Source of the DNA: DASXTS01 sp036505275
GTDB lineage: Bacteria; Actinomycetota; Actinomycetes; Mycobacteriales; Pseudonocardiaceae
NCBI GenBank assembly: GCA_036505275.1
Contig: DASXTS010000253.1
Location: forward strand, 1 to 19,540
DNA length: 19,540 bases
Direction: 5' to 3'
How positions within the stretch are numbered: the stretch's first letter is position 1; every line of letters starts with the position of its first letter. The notes beneath the pieces were generated by a model that had not been told where the DNA came from, did no database searches, and saw only the letters and a program-made list of their open reading frames with translations. Below are positions 7,343 through 14,659 of the stretch, piece after piece. A program made the position numbers and the translations under genes.

Positions 7343-7375
7343 GCGACGCCCGGCCACCATTCGGCCGGGCGTCGC
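7343..7375. terminator. Perfect 13-bp GC-rich hairpin, probable terminator
   Basis: GCGACGCCCGGCC (7343-7355) and GGCCGGGCGTCGC (7363-7375) are perfect complements around a seven-base loop. It lies 32 bp after the broken CBS gene and has no U-tract, which is normal for actinobacterial terminators. It separates the CBS remnant from the CheB-like operon. Confidence 0.75.
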
Positions 7376-7464
7376 CGCATGTCCGGGCCCATGTTCGGGC
7401 CGGAGCTGGGAGTTTCCGGGCGGGACTCGCTGTGCCGGGCTACTGTGGATGTCTAACCGAGGAG

Positions 7465-8091
7465 GTGGCGACCCTGGCGCCCCAGCCCAGGGACCGGATC
7501 GTCGCCGGCGTTTCTTCCGCTCGCGGCGTGGAGGGGTTGCGGGCCCTCGTCGCCAACCTGCCCCCCGACCTGCCGGCCGCGATGGCGGTCGTGCTGCCGG
7601 CGACCGAGATCAGCGCAGTGCTGGCCGAGCCGGTCCGCGAGCAAGTGGAAGTGGACACCGCGCCGGCGCCGTCTCGGGTGCCGGCCACGGAGTACGGCAT
7701 GGCGAACAGCATCGACGTGAACCCGGCGGGCACCGCCGGCGCAGGCGGCCCCTGTTCGGTCTACAGCTGCCCCGACTGCAACGGCAGTCTGGTCGAGGTG
7801 TCGCCGGGCCAGGGGCACGTCCGGTGCCGGGTCGGGCACGCTTGGTCAGCCCACGCCCTGCTCGCCGCGCAGGGCGGGTCGCTGCAACGGGCGCAGTGGA
7901 CGGCACTGCGCTCGCTGGACGAGAAGGTGGCGCTGGCCACCCGGATGTACGAACAGAGCGTGCGGCGCGGCAACGACGTGCTCACCGTTCGGTACGAGCG
8001 GCTGGTCAGCGAGGCCACCGAGGCCGCCGAGGTGCTGCGCGAGCACCTGACCTCGGCACCCATGATCAACGCCAGGGACGCTGGCGCATGA
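7465..8091 (+). pseudogene. CheB-like methylesterase lacking its catalytic domain
   Basis: The frame begins PQPRDRIVAGVSSARGVEGL, which is the CheB N-terminus, but the catalytic Ser motif (normally G-A-S-A-G-G) is degraded. After AAMAVVL (about 7596) it jumps to PATEISAVLAEPVREQVE, which in full proteins lies well over 100 residues later. The catalytic His and Asp are therefore gone, although the frame is preserved. The C-terminal module remains: CPDC...CRVGHAWS (Cys at about 7768, 7777 and 7825, then His), a zinc-ribbon-like unit, followed by a helical region. The GAGGAGG at 7459-7465 is spaced for a start at 7474, which is CTG, so the original ATG may be lost. GTG 7465 overlaps the SD. The stop overlaps the next ATG (ATGA), so translation through it may still matter for its partner. 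Confidence 0.7.
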
Positions 8092-8828
8092 TGGCCGCGG
8101 TCCTGCCATTACGCATCCGGGCCCGCGAGCACCGGGGTGCGGTGCTGGTGCATCCGGTGGGCGTGCTCGACGTTTCCACCTACGCCCAGCTCCGGGACAC
8201 CCTGATCAAGTACGCGATCGAGGAGCCGGCCGCGGTGATCGTCGACATGAGCGAGCTGGCGGTGCCGTCGGCGTACTCGCTCGCCGTGTTCTCCGCGGTG
8301 TCGACGCAGGTGGAGGAGTGGCCCGGCGTGCCGCTGCTACTGCTGTCCCCCGACGGGGCCCAGCGGGCTCGGCTGCTCGCCAGCCCGGTCGGCCGGTTCG
8401 TGCCGGTGGTGCCCGACCTCGACGTGGCGATGCACGCCATTGGCAGCACCCCGCAGCGGCGGCGGAGCCGGTTGCGGCTGCCGGCGACTCCCGACTGCTC
8501 GGCGCTGGCTCGCCAGTTCGTCCACCAGCTCTGCAGCCGATGGGACATTCCAGCGGCGGCCGAGGACGCCGCCGCGATCGCGACCGAACTGGTCGAAAAC
8601 GTGGTGCAGCACACCTTCAGCGCCCCGGACCTGCGGCTGGAGCTGCGCGCGGACATGCTCAGCGTGGCGGTTTCGGACCAGGACCGACACCCGGCCGTGC
8701 TGCGCGAGGCGGTCAGCCATGCGGCCCCCAGCGCCGGCCTCGCCATCGTCACCGCGCTCGCCCGCACCTGGGGCAGCACACCCACCCCGAACGGCAAAAT
8801 CGTGTGGGCCGTACTGCCTCTGGGCTGA
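8088..8828 (+). CDS. STAS-HATPase fusion, anti-sigma regulatory protein
   Basis: The 246-residue cytoplasmic protein joins two partner-switching modules. Residues 8-118 form a STAS-like domain (VGVLDVSTYAQLRDTL, then VIVDMSELAVPSAYSLAVFS); its usual phospho-Ser segment DSSGL is replaced by PSAYSL. Residues 135-246 form a GHKL ATPase like SpoIIAB/RsbW. That half has an N-box ELVENVVQH (168-176), a degenerate G1 box VSDQDR and a C-terminal GLAIVTALARTWG...GKIVWAVL segment. It is likely to bind or phosphorylate a STAS partner or hold a sigma factor. The ATG overlaps the CheB remnant's stop as ATGA; a second ATG follows at 8091. A hairpin lies just downstream. Candidate partners are the STAS protein at 9246 and the sigma factor at 10549. 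Confidence 0.85.
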   Translation: MMAAVLPLRIRAREHRGAVLVHPVGVLDVSTYAQLRDTLIKYAIEEPAAVIVDMSELAVPSAYSLAVFSAVSTQVEEWPGVPLLLLSPDGAQRARLLASPVGRFVPVVPDLDVAMHAIGSTPQRRRSRLRLPATPDCSALARQFVHQLCSRWDIPAAAEDAAAIATELVENVVQHTFSAPDLRLELRADMLSVAVSDQDRHPAVLREAVSHAAPSAGLAIVTALARTWGSTPTPNGKIVWAVLPLG

Positions 8829-8841
8829 GCCGGACGGCGTA

Positions 8842-8860
8842 GCGTTCGGCCGGCGAACGC
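8842..8860. terminator. Short hairpin after the STAS-HATPase gene
   Basis: GCGTTCG (8842-8848) and CGAACGC (8854-8860) pair across a five-base loop, 13 bp after the stop codon. It is a plausible intrinsic terminator without a U-tract. Confidence 0.5.
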
Positions 8861-8904
8861 CACGGCGGAGCACGAGGACGACGCTCGGCTCGAGGCGGTC
8901 CTGT

Positions 8905-8995
8905 CCTAGGTTCTTCCGTGACCCGGAGGCCTGGGAGCTGATCCGCGCCGACGTGGTGCCCGCGCTGCTGGCCGAGCGCGGCCCGGACGCCCGAT
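8905..8995 (+). pseudogene. CheR methyltransferase fragment
   Basis: The frame containing 8911 encodes FFRDPEAWELIRADVVPALL followed by AERGPDA. This is the well-conserved CheR-type segment that immediately precedes the SAM-binding 'W-x-x-G-C-A-T-G-E-E' motif. That motif and everything beyond are absent, and no start codon or N-terminal domain remains. About 30 codons survive. The location next to a CheB remnant suggests the two came from one chemotaxis-like or signalling operon. Confidence 0.7.
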
Positions 8996-9004
8996 CAGGA
9001 TCAC

Positions 9005-9058
9005 GCTGCCAAGGGCGGCGAACGGGTTGGCGTGCTCGGACACCAAGGCGATCTTCAC
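9005..9058 (-). pseudogene. Glycosyltransferase (GT4-like) N-terminal fragment
   Basis: On the minus strand GTG 9056-9058 follows AGGAGGTGAC (9064-9073). It starts VKIALVSEHANPFAALGS, matching the first strand and loop of GT4-family glycosyltransferases (typically 'ALVSEHASPLAALGGVDAGGQ'). Similarity stops after about 18 residues, exactly where the CheR fragment on the other strand ends. An intact start signal with almost no gene behind it indicates a deletion junction near 8995-9005. Confidence 0.65.
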
Positions 9059-9245
9059 CGTCCGTCACCTCCTAGTACTTCTCGTCCTCAAGAGGTGACC
9101 ACTCGGCGTGACGTTAAACTCCTCTAGCCGCGCAACTACGGTGCGTAACCACCCCGGGAGTGGCGTAGCTGCCCCCCACAGGCCTAGGGTTGAGGTGCGA
9201 TTAAGCCGCCAGTCGCGCCGTATTTGGACGGAGGACCTGACGGTT

Positions 9246-9695
9246 ATGGACTCCAGGATTCCGCCTTCAGAGACCCCCGACTGTCCCGATCCGTCGGAGC
9301 TGCTCTCGATCACTATCGAACCCAACAGCGGCAGCACTGTGGTGGTCGCACGCGGCGAGGTGGACCTCTATACCGCCCCGTTGCTGCGCTCCGCGCTGCA
9401 TGAAGCGATCGACGGCTCGGCCGAGTGCGTGGTGATCGACCTCGCCGACGTCACATTCATGGCATCCAGCGGGCTCGCCACCCTGCTCGCCGGGCTGGAT
9501 CACGCGCAGCGGCGGCGCTGCGAGCTCCGGCTGGCCGGTGGTGGGCGGGCGGTGCGGCGCCCGCTGCAGGCGACCGGCCTGGACGCCACCTTCAACCACT
9601 ACCCGTCCGCGGCCGCCGCGATACGCGACTGGACCCGAGCCAGGCTCGAGATGGTGATCACGGCCGGGACGGCTCCATCGACGGACACACCGTGA
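9246..9695 (+). CDS. STAS-domain anti-sigma factor antagonist
   Basis: This 149-residue protein belongs to the SpoIIAA/RsbV group. Such antagonists free a sigma factor by binding its anti-sigma factor while unphosphorylated. The core runs from residue 20: VVVARGEVDLYTAPLLRSAL, then CVVIDLADVTFMASSGLATL (61-80). Ser74-Ser75 occupy the phosphorylation site, but the usual preceding Asp (DSSGL) is Ala. ATG 9246 was chosen because GGAGGA lies about ten bases upstream and homology starts soon after; a longer in-frame start at 9108 would run through the leader. It sits between a STAS-HATPase fusion and the anti-sigma/sigma pair and is the natural antagonist of the latter. Its 3' end overlaps an SDR remnant on the opposite strand. 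Confidence 0.9.
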   Translation: MDSRIPPSETPDCPDPSELLSITIEPNSGSTVVVARGEVDLYTAPLLRSALHEAIDGSAECVVIDLADVTFMASSGLATLLAGLDHAQRRRCELRLAGGGRAVRRPLQATGLDATFNHYPSAAAAIRDWTRARLEMVITAGTAPSTDTP

Positions 9696-9866
9696 GTTCT
9701 CGCAGCTCACACCCGGGCGGCTGAGCCAGCCCGAAGATCACCGCCGCGGCCACGTCCTGCGGGCGATTCAGCATCGCGTCCGGACTCGGACGGTACTGCT
9801 GCGGCCGGTCGTCGAGGATCAGCAGCGTCACCCCGACCTCGCCGGCGGCCTCACCGGTGCACTCCC
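9658..9866 (-). pseudogene. Short-chain dehydrogenase C-terminal remnant
   Basis: The minus-strand frame ending at TGA 9658-9660 encodes GVTLLILDDRPQQYRPSPDA, then RPQDVAAAVIFGLAQPP and CELRELTVCPSMEPS. This is the typical end of classical SDR oxidoreductases ('LRPEDVAAAVxFALxQPPxxxIRELxVCPxxEPSWP'). The Rossmann fold and the catalytic Ser-Tyr-Lys region are missing. The remnant overlaps the last 38 bp of the convergent STAS gene. Upstream residues in this frame are not recognisable. Confidence 0.75.
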
Positions 9867-10032
9867 CGGCTGGGCGCGTTCCGTGGCATGAACGCGAAAG
9901 AGAAGTCACCGCCTCGCTGGACGGTAGACATGCGACGAACACCGCGGCGGTGCGGTACACCCATTAGGGTCGCCGCACACTCCGCCCTCGCAGCCCCGGC
10001 CTCCCATGCGGGTACGGCGGCTGACCAGGGCG
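9867..10032. other. Non-coding spacer before the sigma operon
   Basis: Beyond the SDR remnant I see no gene with recognisable homology here. An in-frame plus-strand extension of the anti-sigma factor gene to 9888 is open, but its Arg/Ala/Pro-rich product looks like a shadow. The right side leads into the promoter at 10033. Confidence 0.5.
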
Positions 10033-10057
10033 GTTTGCCGGTGTCATCGCCGGGTAG
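10033..10057 (+). promoter_or_regulatory. SigB/SigF-type promoter of the anti-sigma/sigma operon
   Basis: GTTT at 10033-10036 and GGGTA at 10052-10056, with a 15-bp spacer, match the known SigB/SigF-group consensus exactly. It lies about 30 bp before the anti-sigma start and two genes' lead from the cognate sigma factor, which implies autoregulation, as in other rsbW-sigB/sigF loci. Confidence 0.7.
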
Positions 10058-10088
10058 CCAGTTGATGCAGCGAACACCGGAGGCCATC

Positions 10089-10556
10089 GTGGATCACACG
10101 CGCAGGCACGCCAATCCCGAAGGCGTGCAGACCGTGCACCGGCGGCAGCAGCCCCGGCATCAGCTGGAGCTGCGCGTGGACGCCGAACCGTTCTGGATGT
10201 CCGGGATCCGTGCGCTCACCACCGACCTGGCGATCAGGGCGGACTTCGACCTCGACTCGGTCGCGGATCTCACGCTGGCCGTCGACGAGGCGTGCGCCAT
10301 GCTCATCGACGTCGCCGAGGCCGGCGACACCCTGGCGTGCCGGTTCTCGGTGACCGTCGACGAGATCATGGTTACGGCGACCCTGCCGGTCGGGCGGCGC
10401 GTGGACCGCCCCAGCCTGGCCACCAATACCTTCGGCTGGCGGGTGATGGTCACCCTTGCCGACGACGTCGACCTGATCGACAGCTCGGAGGACGTCGGCC
10501 GCGACGCCGCCCTGGCCATCCGCCTCACCAAGCGCCGGGGGCCAGCCGGTGGCTGA
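10089..10556 (+). CDS. RsbW/UsfX-type anti-sigma factor
   Basis: The 155-residue protein is a GHKL-fold anti-sigma factor of the group encoded directly upstream of SigB/SigF-family sigma factors. It contains ELRVDAEPFWMSGIRALTTD (about 27-46) and LTLAVDEACAMLID (61-74), the atypical N-box of this group. It ends with a GWRVMVTLADDVDLID segment (116-131). I chose GTG 10089 because GGAGG at 10079-10083 is five bases upstream and it falls about 25 bases after the predicted transcription start. ATG 10065 is an alternative that would be nearly leaderless. The gene overlaps the sigma gene by eight bases, implying translational coupling and matched stoichiometry. Confidence 0.88.
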   Translation: MDHTRRHANPEGVQTVHRRQQPRHQLELRVDAEPFWMSGIRALTTDLAIRADFDLDSVADLTLAVDEACAMLIDVAEAGDTLACRFSVTVDEIMVTATLPVGRRVDRPSLATNTFGWRVMVTLADDVDLIDSSEDVGRDAALAIRLTKRRGPAGG

Positions 10557-11385
10557 GTCCGCTGTGGCAGCGACCGGTCCGATCGTGGTGCCGGAGGACG
10601 ATGCTGCGTGCGAGGAGCTGCCGCAGGGCCAGCACGGTTACGAGCGGTTCGCGCCGCTGTTCATCGAGCTCGCCGGTTGCGACGCCGACGAACCGCGGTG
10701 GCAGCACCTGCGCAACCTGATCGTCGAGGCGCACCTGCCGATCGCCCACCACATCGCCCGCCGGTTCGTCCGCCGCGGTGAGCCGCTGGCCGACCTCGAG
10801 CAGGTCGCCACGGTCGGCCTGATCAACGCGGTGGACCGGTACGAGCCGGACCGCGGAGTCGACTTCCTGTCCTTCGCGGTGCCGACCATCACCGGTGAGG
10901 TGCGCAGGTACTTCCGAGACCACGGGTGGGCGATGCGGGTGCCGCGGCGGCTGAAGGAGCTGCACGTGGCGCTCGGCGGGGCGGTGTCGGAGCTGTCCCA
11001 GCGTCTCGGCAGGGCGCCGACCGCGCGCGAGCTGGCCGCGCACCTGGACATCCCGTTCGAGGACGTGGTCGAGGGACTGGCCGCGTCCAACGCCTACCGC
11101 AGCCGGTCGCTGGACAGCATGATGGACGACGGGACCGGCAGCCAGCAGGCCGCCGGAGTGCTCGGCCAGCTCGATGCCGAGCTGGAGCAGACCGAGCACC
11201 GCGAGGCGCTGGCGCCGCTGCTGGCGGAGCTGCGCGAACGGGAACGGGCGATCATCATCCTGCGGTTCTTCGGAAACCTCACCCAGACCCAGATAGCCGA
11301 GCGCATCGGCATATCCCAGATGCACGTGTCGAGGCTGCTCAGCCACACCCTTGGTGTGCTGCGCGCGAAGCTGTCCGCCGGTTAG
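10549..11385 (+). CDS. RNA polymerase sigma factor, SigB/SigF/SigG family
   Basis: This 278-residue group 3 sigma factor directs RNA polymerase to stress promoters. Region 2 is seen as LRNLIVEAHLPIAHHIARRF, then EQVATVGLINAVDRYEPDRG and FLSFAVPTITGEVRRYFRDH (about 50-125). Region 3 begins after VPRRLKEL and includes LGRAPTARELAAHL. Region 4 (about 225-275) contains LRERERAIIILRFFGNLTQT, then QIAERIGISQMHVSRLL with the helix-turn-helix for the -35 element. The GTG start at 10549 lies inside the end of the anti-sigma gene. Length and domains are complete. The GTTT-N15-GGGTA promoter upstream of the operon fits its own expected specificity. It ends 37 bp before the convergent LAL regulator. Confidence 0.93.
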   Translation: MAESAVAATGPIVVPEDDAACEELPQGQHGYERFAPLFIELAGCDADEPRWQHLRNLIVEAHLPIAHHIARRFVRRGEPLADLEQVATVGLINAVDRYEPDRGVDFLSFAVPTITGEVRRYFRDHGWAMRVPRRLKELHVALGGAVSELSQRLGRAPTARELAAHLDIPFEDVVEGLAASNAYRSRSLDSMMDDGTGSQQAAGVLGQLDAELEQTEHREALAPLLAELRERERAIIILRFFGNLTQTQIAERIGISQMHVSRLLSHTLGVLRAKLSAG

Positions 11386-11422
11386 GGCCTGTCTCGTCCG
11401 GGCGTGACCCGTCCGGTCTCAC

Positions 11423-14260
11423 TCAGGCCTCACGCTGGCTGACCTGGCGAGCGATGTCGATCCGTGAACGCAGGTTGAGTTTGACCAGGATGTGTGACAC
11501 GTGCGTCTGGACCGTTCGCCGGGACAGGAAGAGCTCGGCGGCAATGGCGGGGTTGGACAGGCCGCGGGCGACCAGCCGGGCAATCCCTAGCTCGGTGTGG
11601 GTGAGGCTGTCCCAGCCGCTGCGGGCCCGACGGTGCCCGGACCGGGAGCCGCGGCGGATGCCGAAGGACCTGAACCGGGCCTGCAGCCTGGCCAGGTCCC
11701 AGGTGCCACCGAGCGCGGTGTAGGCGTCGAAGGCCTCGCTGAAGTGGCGGCGGGCGGCCAGCAGGTCACCGGCCTCGGCCAGGGTCAGCCCGGCCGCCTC
11801 CAGCGCCTGGGCCCTGGGCAGCGGCCGGCCGGCGGTCTGGTAACGCTCGGCCGCCGCGGCCAGCTCCGCGGCATCCGCGGCGAGCAGGCCGCGGCAGTGC
11901 CTGGCAACGGCCTGCCGGCGCGGCAGGTCGGAGCCGGCGGCCAGGTCCTCGGCTTTGGTCACGGCGTTGTGGGCCACGTCGAGGCGTTCGGTGGCGATGG
12001 CCAGCCGGACGGTGTCGGCCAGCAGGTCCTCGGTCTCCTGAAGCTCGTCGGCGCCGTCGGCCAGCGCATTGGTGAGCACGTTGAGCGCGTCGTCGGGCGC
12101 GCCGGCCTGCTCCCGCTCGAGGCTGCGGGCCAGCGCGAGCGGGCCGACCACCCGTCGCTTGATCAGCTCGGCGTACGGCGCAGCGGCGGTGAGGTGCGCC
12201 TGGGCGGTGGCGTCGCCACGGTGCAGCCGGATGGTGGCCGCGATGCCGTGCCCCATGCACTCGACCACCGGGTTGCGCGAGTACCCGAGCGGGCTCTCGA
12301 TCTGCGCGGCGTCGGCCAACGCGTCGTCCCAGCGTCCCGTGTCGAACAGCAGCTCGCTGAGCACGCTCTGGGCCTGCGAGACGCGCACCGCGTTGCCGAC
12401 CTGGTCGGCCACCCGCCAGGCCTCCTGTGCCGCCGCGATGGCATCCTGGTACCGGTCCAGCTCGCCGAGCACGACCGCGTGGTTGACCCGCAGCAGCAGC
12501 GAGAGGTCGGCCAGCGCGGGGTCGTTGTCGGCGACCGACATGGCCTGCTCGAACGCCGGCAGCGCTTCTACCTGCCGGCCGCGCATGACCTGCACGAGGG
12601 CGAGCACGGCGGCGGCCCAGCCGGCCGCCCAGCGGTCGCCGACCGCGTTCGCCTCGTTCAGCGCATCGGTGGCCAGCCGCTCGGCCTTGTTGACGTCGCC
12701 ATGGGTGCGGTGGGCCCGCGCGGCCAGCGCAAGGAGCCGCGCCCGGTGCCGCTGCTCCAGGCCCTCGAAGTCGAGCGCGCCCTCCAGCGTCTCGACGCAC
12801 TCGGACGCCCGGCCAAGGACGGAAAGGCATTGGGCCCGCGTCCAGTGCAGGTCGACCAGCACGTCGGGCTGGGTGAGTCCGTCCAGTGCATCGGCGGCCA
12901 CCCGCTCGGCACTGGCGGCGTCGCCGGTGCGGTACAGCGCGTCGGCTAGCAGGCCGGCCAGCGTCGGGTTGCCCCGGCCGGTCACTCCCGTCCCCTGGGC
13001 GGCGGCCCGCAGCAGCTGCACCGCGGCCTGCGGCGCGCGCGCGACCAGCGGCGCGGCGGCGGTCACCAGCCACTCGGCCAGCCACCCGTCGTCCAGCCCG
13101 GTGGCCCGCGTCGGGTCGTCCAGCGCAGCCAGCAGCTGGCGCGCCACCCGCTCGACCGGGGCGCCGCCGGCGGCCAGCGCCCGGCCGGCGTCCGCGTGCC
13201 AGGCGGCGCGCACCGCCGCCGGCACGCCGTCGTACAACGCCGCCCTGATCAGCGGGTGCCGGAACGCCAGCCCCTGATCGTCGTCGTGCAGCACGCCGGC
13301 CGCGATGGCCTCGTCCAGGGCGGGCATCAGGTCGGACACGCGACGCCCGGTCACCACCGCGAGCTCGCCGACCGAGAAGTCCACGCCCAGCAGAGCCGCC
13401 GTGTGCAACATGTCGCGGGCCGGCTCGGAGACGAAGTCCAACCGGCCGGTGACCGCGACGGACAGCGGCGTCGGCCGCGCCGGTGCGGCCGCGGCGGCCA
13501 GCTCGACCCGTTCGCCCTCGTGAGTCAGCCGGCTGGACCGGACCAGGGCGGCGCACAGCTCGGTGAGGTACAGCGGGTTGCCCGCGGCGCCGGCGGCCAG
13601 ATCGCTCAGCTTCGCGCCCGGCGGGCCGCCGACCGCGTTGGAGACCAGCTTCAGTACGTCGGGTTCCGGCAGGCCACCAAGCAGGATCCGCTGCTCCGGT
13701 CCGACCAGCCGGCGGAGCGCGAGCAGGTCGTCGCGCCGTGGTACCGGGCGCATCATGCCGATCAGCAGCAGCGGAACCTGCCCGACCGAGCGGGCCAGCC
13801 GGCCCCACACCTGCACCGTTGCCGGGTCCGCCCACTGCAGGTCGTCCACCACCACGACAACCGGGCCGGCGCCGCTCAGCTCGTCGACCAGCGCCAGCAG
13901 GCGCTCGGTCGCCGCGGTCACCACGTCGATTCCGCCGGCATTGCTGGGGTCCGCGCGCATCAGCCGGGCGATCGCCGCCCGCCGCTCGTCCTTTGCTGAC
14001 TCCCGGATGCCCAGCGCGTCGACCATTGGTACCAGCGCGAATGCCTGGCTCAGCTCGTCGCAGGATGCCCAGAACAGCTCGCAGCTTGCGTGCTCGATCT
14101 CATCGGTAGCGGCCCGCACGACCGCCGACTTGCCGATGCCCGGCTCACCCTCGACCAGCACCGCGCAGCCGCGGCCGGCCATCAACCCCGCGATGGCGCC
14201 TCTGAGGGCGGCGAGTTCGGTACGCCGACCGACCAGAGCATCGGGGGAGGCCGCGACCAT
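11423..14260 (-). CDS. LAL-type LuxR-family regulator with AAA ATPase domain
   Basis: The 945-residue protein has the classic large ATP-binding LuxR layout. Its N-terminal ATPase carries Walker A GEPGIGKS (38-45) and Walker B VVVVVDD followed by LQWAD (134-145). A long TPR-like helical middle region (about 350-850) probably receives a ligand or protein signal. The C-terminal LuxR helix-turn-helix (about 884-945) includes LTHTELGIARLVARGLSNPA and LFLSRRTVQTHVSHIL. Such regulators activate nearby operons, often in secondary metabolism or carbohydrate use. ATG 14260 has no SD, but TAGTAT lies five bases upstream, so it is probably leaderless. It is divergent from the small exported peptide gene at 14469, a possible target, and convergent with the sigma factor gene. 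Confidence 0.93.
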   Translation of the reverse strand: MVAASPDALVGRRTELAALRGAIAGLMAGRGCAVLVEGEPGIGKSAVVRAATDEIEHASCELFWASCDELSQAFALVPMVDALGIRESAKDERRAAIARLMRADPSNAGGIDVVTAATERLLALVDELSGAGPVVVVVDDLQWADPATVQVWGRLARSVGQVPLLLIGMMRPVPRRDDLLALRRLVGPEQRILLGGLPEPDVLKLVSNAVGGPPGAKLSDLAAGAAGNPLYLTELCAALVRSSRLTHEGERVELAAAAAPARPTPLSVAVTGRLDFVSEPARDMLHTAALLGVDFSVGELAVVTGRRVSDLMPALDEAIAAGVLHDDDQGLAFRHPLIRAALYDGVPAAVRAAWHADAGRALAAGGAPVERVARQLLAALDDPTRATGLDDGWLAEWLVTAAAPLVARAPQAAVQLLRAAAQGTGVTGRGNPTLAGLLADALYRTGDAASAERVAADALDGLTQPDVLVDLHWTRAQCLSVLGRASECVETLEGALDFEGLEQRHRARLLALAARAHRTHGDVNKAERLATDALNEANAVGDRWAAGWAAAVLALVQVMRGRQVEALPAFEQAMSVADNDPALADLSLLLRVNHAVVLGELDRYQDAIAAAQEAWRVADQVGNAVRVSQAQSVLSELLFDTGRWDDALADAAQIESPLGYSRNPVVECMGHGIAATIRLHRGDATAQAHLTAAAPYAELIKRRVVGPLALARSLEREQAGAPDDALNVLTNALADGADELQETEDLLADTVRLAIATERLDVAHNAVTKAEDLAAGSDLPRRQAVARHCRGLLAADAAELAAAAERYQTAGRPLPRAQALEAAGLTLAEAGDLLAARRHFSEAFDAYTALGGTWDLARLQARFRSFGIRRGSRSGHRRARSGWDSLTHTELGIARLVARGLSNPAIAAELFLSRRTVQTHVSHILVKLNLRSRIDIARQVSQREA

Positions 14261-14265
14261 GCCTA

Positions 14266-14271
14266 ATACTA
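14266..14271 (-). promoter_or_regulatory. Leaderless -10 box of the LAL regulator gene
   Basis: On the minus strand TAGTAT (14271 to 14266) matches TANNNT and is followed after five bases by ATG. No SD is present between, so transcription probably starts at or next to the start codon. No clear -35 was identified. Confidence 0.45.
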
Positions 14272-14468
14272 GTCAGACGTGACCCGATTTTCCGATGACA
14301 CTTCGCCACGGATGGGCGAGTGATGGGCTAGTCGGCACCCTTCGCGAAAAGGATCATAAGTTTTTTGCCGCAAAGGGGCCTATCGATCACCAATTAGTGG
14401 CAAGTTGTTCGGCGCCTGGCCAGGTATCCCCGTAACCGAACCAGTAGCAGTGAGGAGATGCTGCAATT

Positions 14469-14612
14469 ATGCGGATAAGGCAGATAGTCGCTGCCCTTGC
14501 CGCCGCTTCGGCCCTCGCGGTCGTGATGGTCGCCGGCCCGTTGGCGGGGCCGGCGACCGTCTTCACCAGTCCGACACCTACCCTCGGCACGGACATCACC
14601 CACGACATGTGA
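14469..14612 (+). CDS. 47-aa exported peptide precursor
   Basis: ATG 14469 follows GAGGAG (14452-14457) by 11 bases and opens a 47-codon frame. The product begins MRIRQIVAALAAASALAVVM, a textbook Sec signal with a short Arg-containing n-region and an Ala/Val-rich core. It then has AGPLAGPA as a probable cleavage zone near residues 27-29. The predicted mature part is only about 18 residues, TVFTSPTPTLGTDITHDM, hydrophilic, Thr/Pro-containing and Cys-free. A strong terminator starts 12 bp after the stop, which supports a real, separately transcribed gene. It is divergent from the LAL regulator. I do not recognise the family. It could be a secreted signal, an antimicrobial or a cell-wall-associated peptide. 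Confidence 0.6.
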   Translation: MRIRQIVAALAAASALAVVMVAGPLAGPATVFTSPTPTLGTDITHDM

Positions 14613-14623
14613 AGTCTTTGCCA

Positions 14624-14659
14624 CTGAGGGGCACTTCCCGCCGGGGAGGTGCCCCTCAG
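14624..14659 (+). terminator. Strong intrinsic terminator after the exported peptide gene
   Basis: CTGAGGGGCACTTCCC (14624-14639) pairs with GGGAGGTGCCCCTCAG (14644-14659) over 16 positions, with one T-G wobble and a four-base loop. It follows the peptide stop by 11 bp. Confidence 0.9.

Larger units (their letters stand above)
8829..9245. other. Intergenic region of 417 bp with gene scraps and a leader
   Basis: No intact gene is visible here. From left to right it holds a hairpin (8842-8860), the CheR fragment, the opposing glycosyltransferase fragment, and about 170 bp of AT-richer leader before the STAS gene. The leader includes a weak -10-like TATTTG at 9221-9226 and an SD-like GGAGG near 9230. 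Confidence 0.6.

Noticed and set aside
9888..10088. N-terminal extension of the anti-sigma factor
   Set aside because: The Arg/Ala/Pro-rich extension has no homology, and a well-spaced SD precedes GTG 10089 just after the GTTT-N15-GGGTA promoter.
11597..13835. Long open frames on both strands inside the LAL gene
   Set aside because: They have Arg/Ala/Pro-rich composition and no domains; the minus-strand 945-residue frame contains all LAL motifs.
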